A stretch of 34,980 nt of DNA. Source: Nitrospira sp. (GTDB lineage: Bacteria > Nitrospirota > Nitrospiria > Nitrospirales > Nitrospiraceae). The first letter of the stretch is position 1. Every line of letters begins with the position of its first letter. Of the stretch, positions 32,590 through 34,980 are shown piece after piece. The notes under the pieces are model-generated. The model was not told where the DNA came from. It saw only the letters and a list, made by a program, of their open reading frames with translations, and ran no database searches. A program made the position numbers and the translations under genes. The stretch lies in the NCBI GenBank assembly GCA_005116885.1, contig SWDP01000036.1, positions 1 to 34,980 on the forward strand. Reading direction: 5' to 3'.

Positions 32590-34599
32590 CTACTTTTTCT
32601 TCCTTGCCTGGGGGACCTTGCGACCGGTACGAACTGCGCCTGTCTGTTGCTGTGCCAGCGCACCTTTTTTACGAGTCGATCGGACGGTTGCGACCATGCG
32701 TGGCCTTTTCTTCTCAGACGGTGTCTTTGCAGTGTGTCGTGGTTCAGGTGTAGGGGAAGCCGGCTGCTCCTCGATTGCTATGTCATCGGAAACAGGAGCC
32801 GCCAATGGAGCCTCTCCTTCGATACCTTCCGCTGTGACAATAATGGAATGCGGCAGGCCCTCAGGCCCGGCGCCGGTCTTGCCGAGTGTTTCATCGGTCT
32901 TCATGCCGCCGGTCCGTGACGATGCAATCTTCTGCAACTGCGCTTTCAATTTTTCGACGGACAGCTTCCCACCCTTTAACCTGTTACAGGCTTCGGCGAC
33001 TTCTTCGATATAAAGTTCGAAAATATTGCGCCGTCGGAATTCGCTCGCTGCTCGCTCGCGACGTCGCAGGAAGAGCCCAAGCCGACGCCCGCACTCGCGA
33101 AGCGCGAGGGTAATCTCTTTATGGATCTCGTCGTACTCCGCGATCGCCTCTTTCGATTCGCTCGTAAAGGGCACCCAGACGGAAGCAATGTGCACGAAGA
33201 TAGCCATCGGACCTGCGGGAAGAGCCCCGCGTGATTGGCTCATTCCATAATTGCGCCAGGTTGTCGCCAGCACCGCCTTGAAAATAGCGCAAGCAGACTG
33301 CTGGTAGAGCAGCGGCACCCGGTTGGCATAGCGAATCACGCGCGCGAGTTCTGAATCTCCTTCTTCCTGCTCCCCTTCTGCCAATGGCATCGTCGGCTTC
33401 TCAGGTTTGGTCTCGCTATCCGGGGATTTTCCAAAAGCCAGTCCTGCTTCAATAATGAAGGGGTTGCCGCGATAGACGGAGGGAGGCCTGCTCACCGCCG
33501 TATAGAATTCTCCTTTGATCTGTTTATAGAGACCTGAGAGGATGGCCTTTTCGCCGATCGGGGAGAGGCAATTGGTCGGCGGCGCCATGATCTTTGTCGC
33601 TTGAATCGTGCGATAGAGCGTTTCGGCTGTCGCACCGCGAATGTCGCGAGGCTTCGCGCTGGGCGAAACCTTCGCCATCTTACACATCTCATCCGCAAGC
33701 GGAGGCGTCACCCGGCAGAAATCGCTCGACAGAAATCCCGAAAGGGTCTGGCTCTTGGCCTCATGGAGCATCTTGAGGAACATCCCGAATTCGATGCCGT
33801 AGGGATGAGGTTTGATTTCCTTCGGCGATGGCGGCAATTCATGATAGGCGCGAGGATATTCCTTCGTCTCCCCATCCGGCGATCGATAGATGAGCCTCAC
33901 ATGCGCGTTGGCAATTGACGTCTGCTCGAGATACTCATCCACCGACGCGCGACCCTTCTGGTAACGGCCTTCGACTTCAATCGCCACCTGTGTGCCACGC
34001 GGCTGGTCCCATTCGATCTGTTTGTTCTCATGGACCAGGGGTTCGTTCTTCTTGGTATCGATCTGCACCTCGAAATAATGGGCCGACGCCTTGGGGCCGA
34101 TACGCGTAATAATCTTCACCGGTTTGCCGGTCGTCAGTTGGCCATACATCCCTGCCGCCGAAATGCCGATCCCCTGCTGACCGCGACTCATGCGCAAGCG
34201 ATGGAACTTGGAGCCGTATAACAGTTTTGCAAAGATTTTCGGAATCTGCTGGCGGACGATCCCGGGGCCATTATCTGTGACCGTCACTCGGAAGCGCGTG
34301 GCCTGACTTGCAGAGAGCTTTGCTGCCGATCCAATAGCCACAACTTCCAGCTGAACCGTCACCTCAGGAAGAATCCCAGCCTCCTCGCAGGCATCCAGGG
34401 CGTTATCGACCGCTTCTTTGACGCAAGTCAGCAACGCTTTGCGTGGGTTGTCAAAACCGAGTAGATGCCGATTCTTGGTGAAGAATTCGGAGACGGAAAT
34501 CTCGCGCTGCCGCGCGCCCATTTCTACCGCCGTCACTGCCGAAGCTGCACGGGGGGTTGTATTCTTGGACGTGGATGCAAGTGACTTGTGCGTGCTCAT
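32590..34599 (-). CDS. top6B: DNA topoisomerase VI subunit B
   Basis: A 669-residue ATPase subunit. The GHKL fold shows EAVDNALDA (62-70, with Glu62 and Asn66), VTDNGPGI (107-114) and SRGQQGIGISAAGMYGQL (138-155), in Top6B order. Residues about 230-310 are the helix-two-turns-helix domain and about 310-530 the transducer. The last 130 residues are a low-complexity tail rich in Lys, Arg, Pro and Ala (TPSEKKRPR, ARKKK), longer than in archaeal enzymes of about 530 residues and probably a DNA-binding tail. The start ATG 34599 follows GGAGAAG. It is cotranscribed with top6A, and a probable 6S RNA gene lies upstream. Confidence 0.94.
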   Translation of the reverse strand: MSTHKSLASTSKNTTPRAASAVTAVEMGARQREISVSEFFTKNRHLLGFDNPRKALLTCVKEAVDNALDACEEAGILPEVTVQLEVVAIGSAAKLSASQATRFRVTVTDNGPGIVRQQIPKIFAKLLYGSKFHRLRMSRGQQGIGISAAGMYGQLTTGKPVKIITRIGPKASAHYFEVQIDTKKNEPLVHENKQIEWDQPRGTQVAIEVEGRYQKGRASVDEYLEQTSIANAHVRLIYRSPDGETKEYPRAYHELPPSPKEIKPHPYGIEFGMFLKMLHEAKSQTLSGFLSSDFCRVTPPLADEMCKMAKVSPSAKPRDIRGATAETLYRTIQATKIMAPPTNCLSPIGEKAILSGLYKQIKGEFYTAVSRPPSVYRGNPFIIEAGLAFGKSPDSETKPEKPTMPLAEGEQEEGDSELARVIRYANRVPLLYQQSACAIFKAVLATTWRNYGMSQSRGALPAGPMAIFVHIASVWVPFTSESKEAIAEYDEIHKEITLALRECGRRLGLFLRRRERAASEFRRRNIFELYIEEVAEACNRLKGGKLSVEKLKAQLQKIASSRTGGMKTDETLGKTGAGPEGLPHSIIVTAEGIEGEAPLAAPVSDDIAIEEQPASPTPEPRHTAKTPSEKKRPRMVATVRSTRKKGALAQQQTGAVRTGRKVPQARKKK

Positions 34600-34772
34600 T
34601 CATCTTCTCCAGTCAGGTGACCACACCGGACAGCTTCAGCACATCATCATTGCCATCTCGAACGATGGAGATGACACAGCGAACCTCTTCACGGTTGTGA
34701 GAGGAGCGGAACGGCACATGGCGGGGTGGTGAAACGGGGAAAACCGCCAACCGGAATGAGCGGGCAATTAGG

Positions 34773-34924
34773 GTGGGAGGAGCGCGCACCTACCGAGGAC
34801 AGCATAGGTACGACGGAGATCTTGGCAGGACTTTAGGCTTCCCGGTCAAGCCGGGCTTGCACACCATCCCGACGCTCGATCCCCTTATGAACCATATTCC
34901 CTCGGGGCGTTAAGCTCCCCCCAC
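34773..34924 (-). ncRNA. ssrS: Probable 6S RNA
   Basis: Read on the minus strand from 34924, an 11-bp closing stem GTGGGGGGAGC (34924-34914) pairs with GCTCCTCCCAC (34783-34773) with one G-U. CCGAGG pairs with CCTCGG further in. A large central open region follows, and a small apical hairpin CCCGG-CTTGA-CCGGG (34855-34841) is followed by GAAGCCTAAA. The apical part GGTGTGCAAGC, hairpin, GAAGCCTAAA resembles the Escherichia coli 6S RNA block GGTGAGCATGC, hairpin, GAAGCCTTAAA. About 152 nt, within the bacterial range. 6S RNA mimics an open promoter and holds the sigma-70 holoenzyme in stationary phase. A good promoter lies directly upstream. There is no open frame of note inside. Confidence 0.8.
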
Positions 34925-34930
34925 AGAGAT

Positions 34931-34959
34931 ACGATATTCTTCCGATGCGAGCGAGTCAA
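34931..34959 (-). promoter_or_regulatory. Sigma-70 type promoter of the 6S RNA gene
   Basis: On the minus strand TTGACT (34959-34954), a 17-bp spacer and TATCGT (34936-34931), placing the start at about 34,924, the first base of the closing stem. Transcripts that read through would continue into top6B-top6A; between 34,600 and 34,772 I see neither a clear terminator nor another convincing promoter. Confidence 0.68.
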
Positions 34960-34980
34960 GGATTGACTCACTATGCATGG

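Noticed and set aside
34600-34732. Plus-strand frame overlapping the top6B start and continuing to 34,732
   Set aside because: It is antisense to the GHKL region of top6B, has no ribosome site, and its product has no recognisable domain.

Overview
The window reads as an ordinary chromosomal stretch of a Nitrospira-like bacterium (Nitrospirota). I infer this from three things: the housekeeping gene families and their order, moderate GC content, and small palindromic repeats of a kind I associate with Nitrospira genomes. No ribosomal RNA or other taxonomic marker proves it. Almost everything from 1 to about 18.7 kb is on the minus strand, most of 18.7-31.4 kb on the plus strand, and the right end returns to minus.

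Region 1 (1-2,413, minus): a small ribbon-helix-helix regulator behind a palindromic promoter region, an HD-GYP protein, an outer-membrane polysaccharide export lipoprotein, and the start of a polysaccharide co-polymerase. It looks like the edge of an exopolysaccharide locus with a c-di-GMP-type protein.

Region 2 (2,606-18,737, minus): a long run of tightly packed genes read from a strong promoter at 18,708-18,737: hemX-like, hemA, hemC, cobA-hemD fusion, CBS protein, hemB, ribF, tilS, hpt, ftsH (with its own promoter), folP, glmM, comEC. Early heme synthesis from glutamyl-tRNA to uroporphyrinogen III is nearly complete here (hemL is absent), with the siroheme/cobalamin branch enzyme fused to HemD. 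Three consecutive hairpins fill the ftsH-folP gap.

Region 3 (18.7-24.7 kb): a divergent RsmI-like methyltransferase converging on and overlapping a TusA-like protein, a secreted protein of unknown function with a good promoter and terminator, tRNA-Leu(CAA), a YggX-like protein with four added cysteines, two tandem bifunctional-nuclease-domain (DUF151) genes, rplM-rpsI with terminator, then argC.

Region 4 (24.65-31.2 kb) is the accessory part. Palindromic repeats follow the argC and argJ stop codons. Next come an intact ParD/ParE-type toxin-antitoxin pair, a decayed ORF6N-domain remnant, two copies of a structured repeat with a fixed-length core and unrelated but self-complementary arms, a free-standing LAGLIDADG protein with zinc finger and helix-turn-helix, a DUF5677 protein, and a second toxin-antitoxin pair bracketed by direct repeats. 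Its toxin gene is split by a 198-bp element with 4-bp target duplications; removing the element and one duplication restores a 91-codon frame.

Region 5 (31.2-35 kb): a small membrane protein, a shared terminator, and topoisomerase VI subunits A and B (an archaeal-type enzyme uncommon in bacteria). Upstream of top6B is a promoter and a probable 6S RNA gene at 34,773-34,924.
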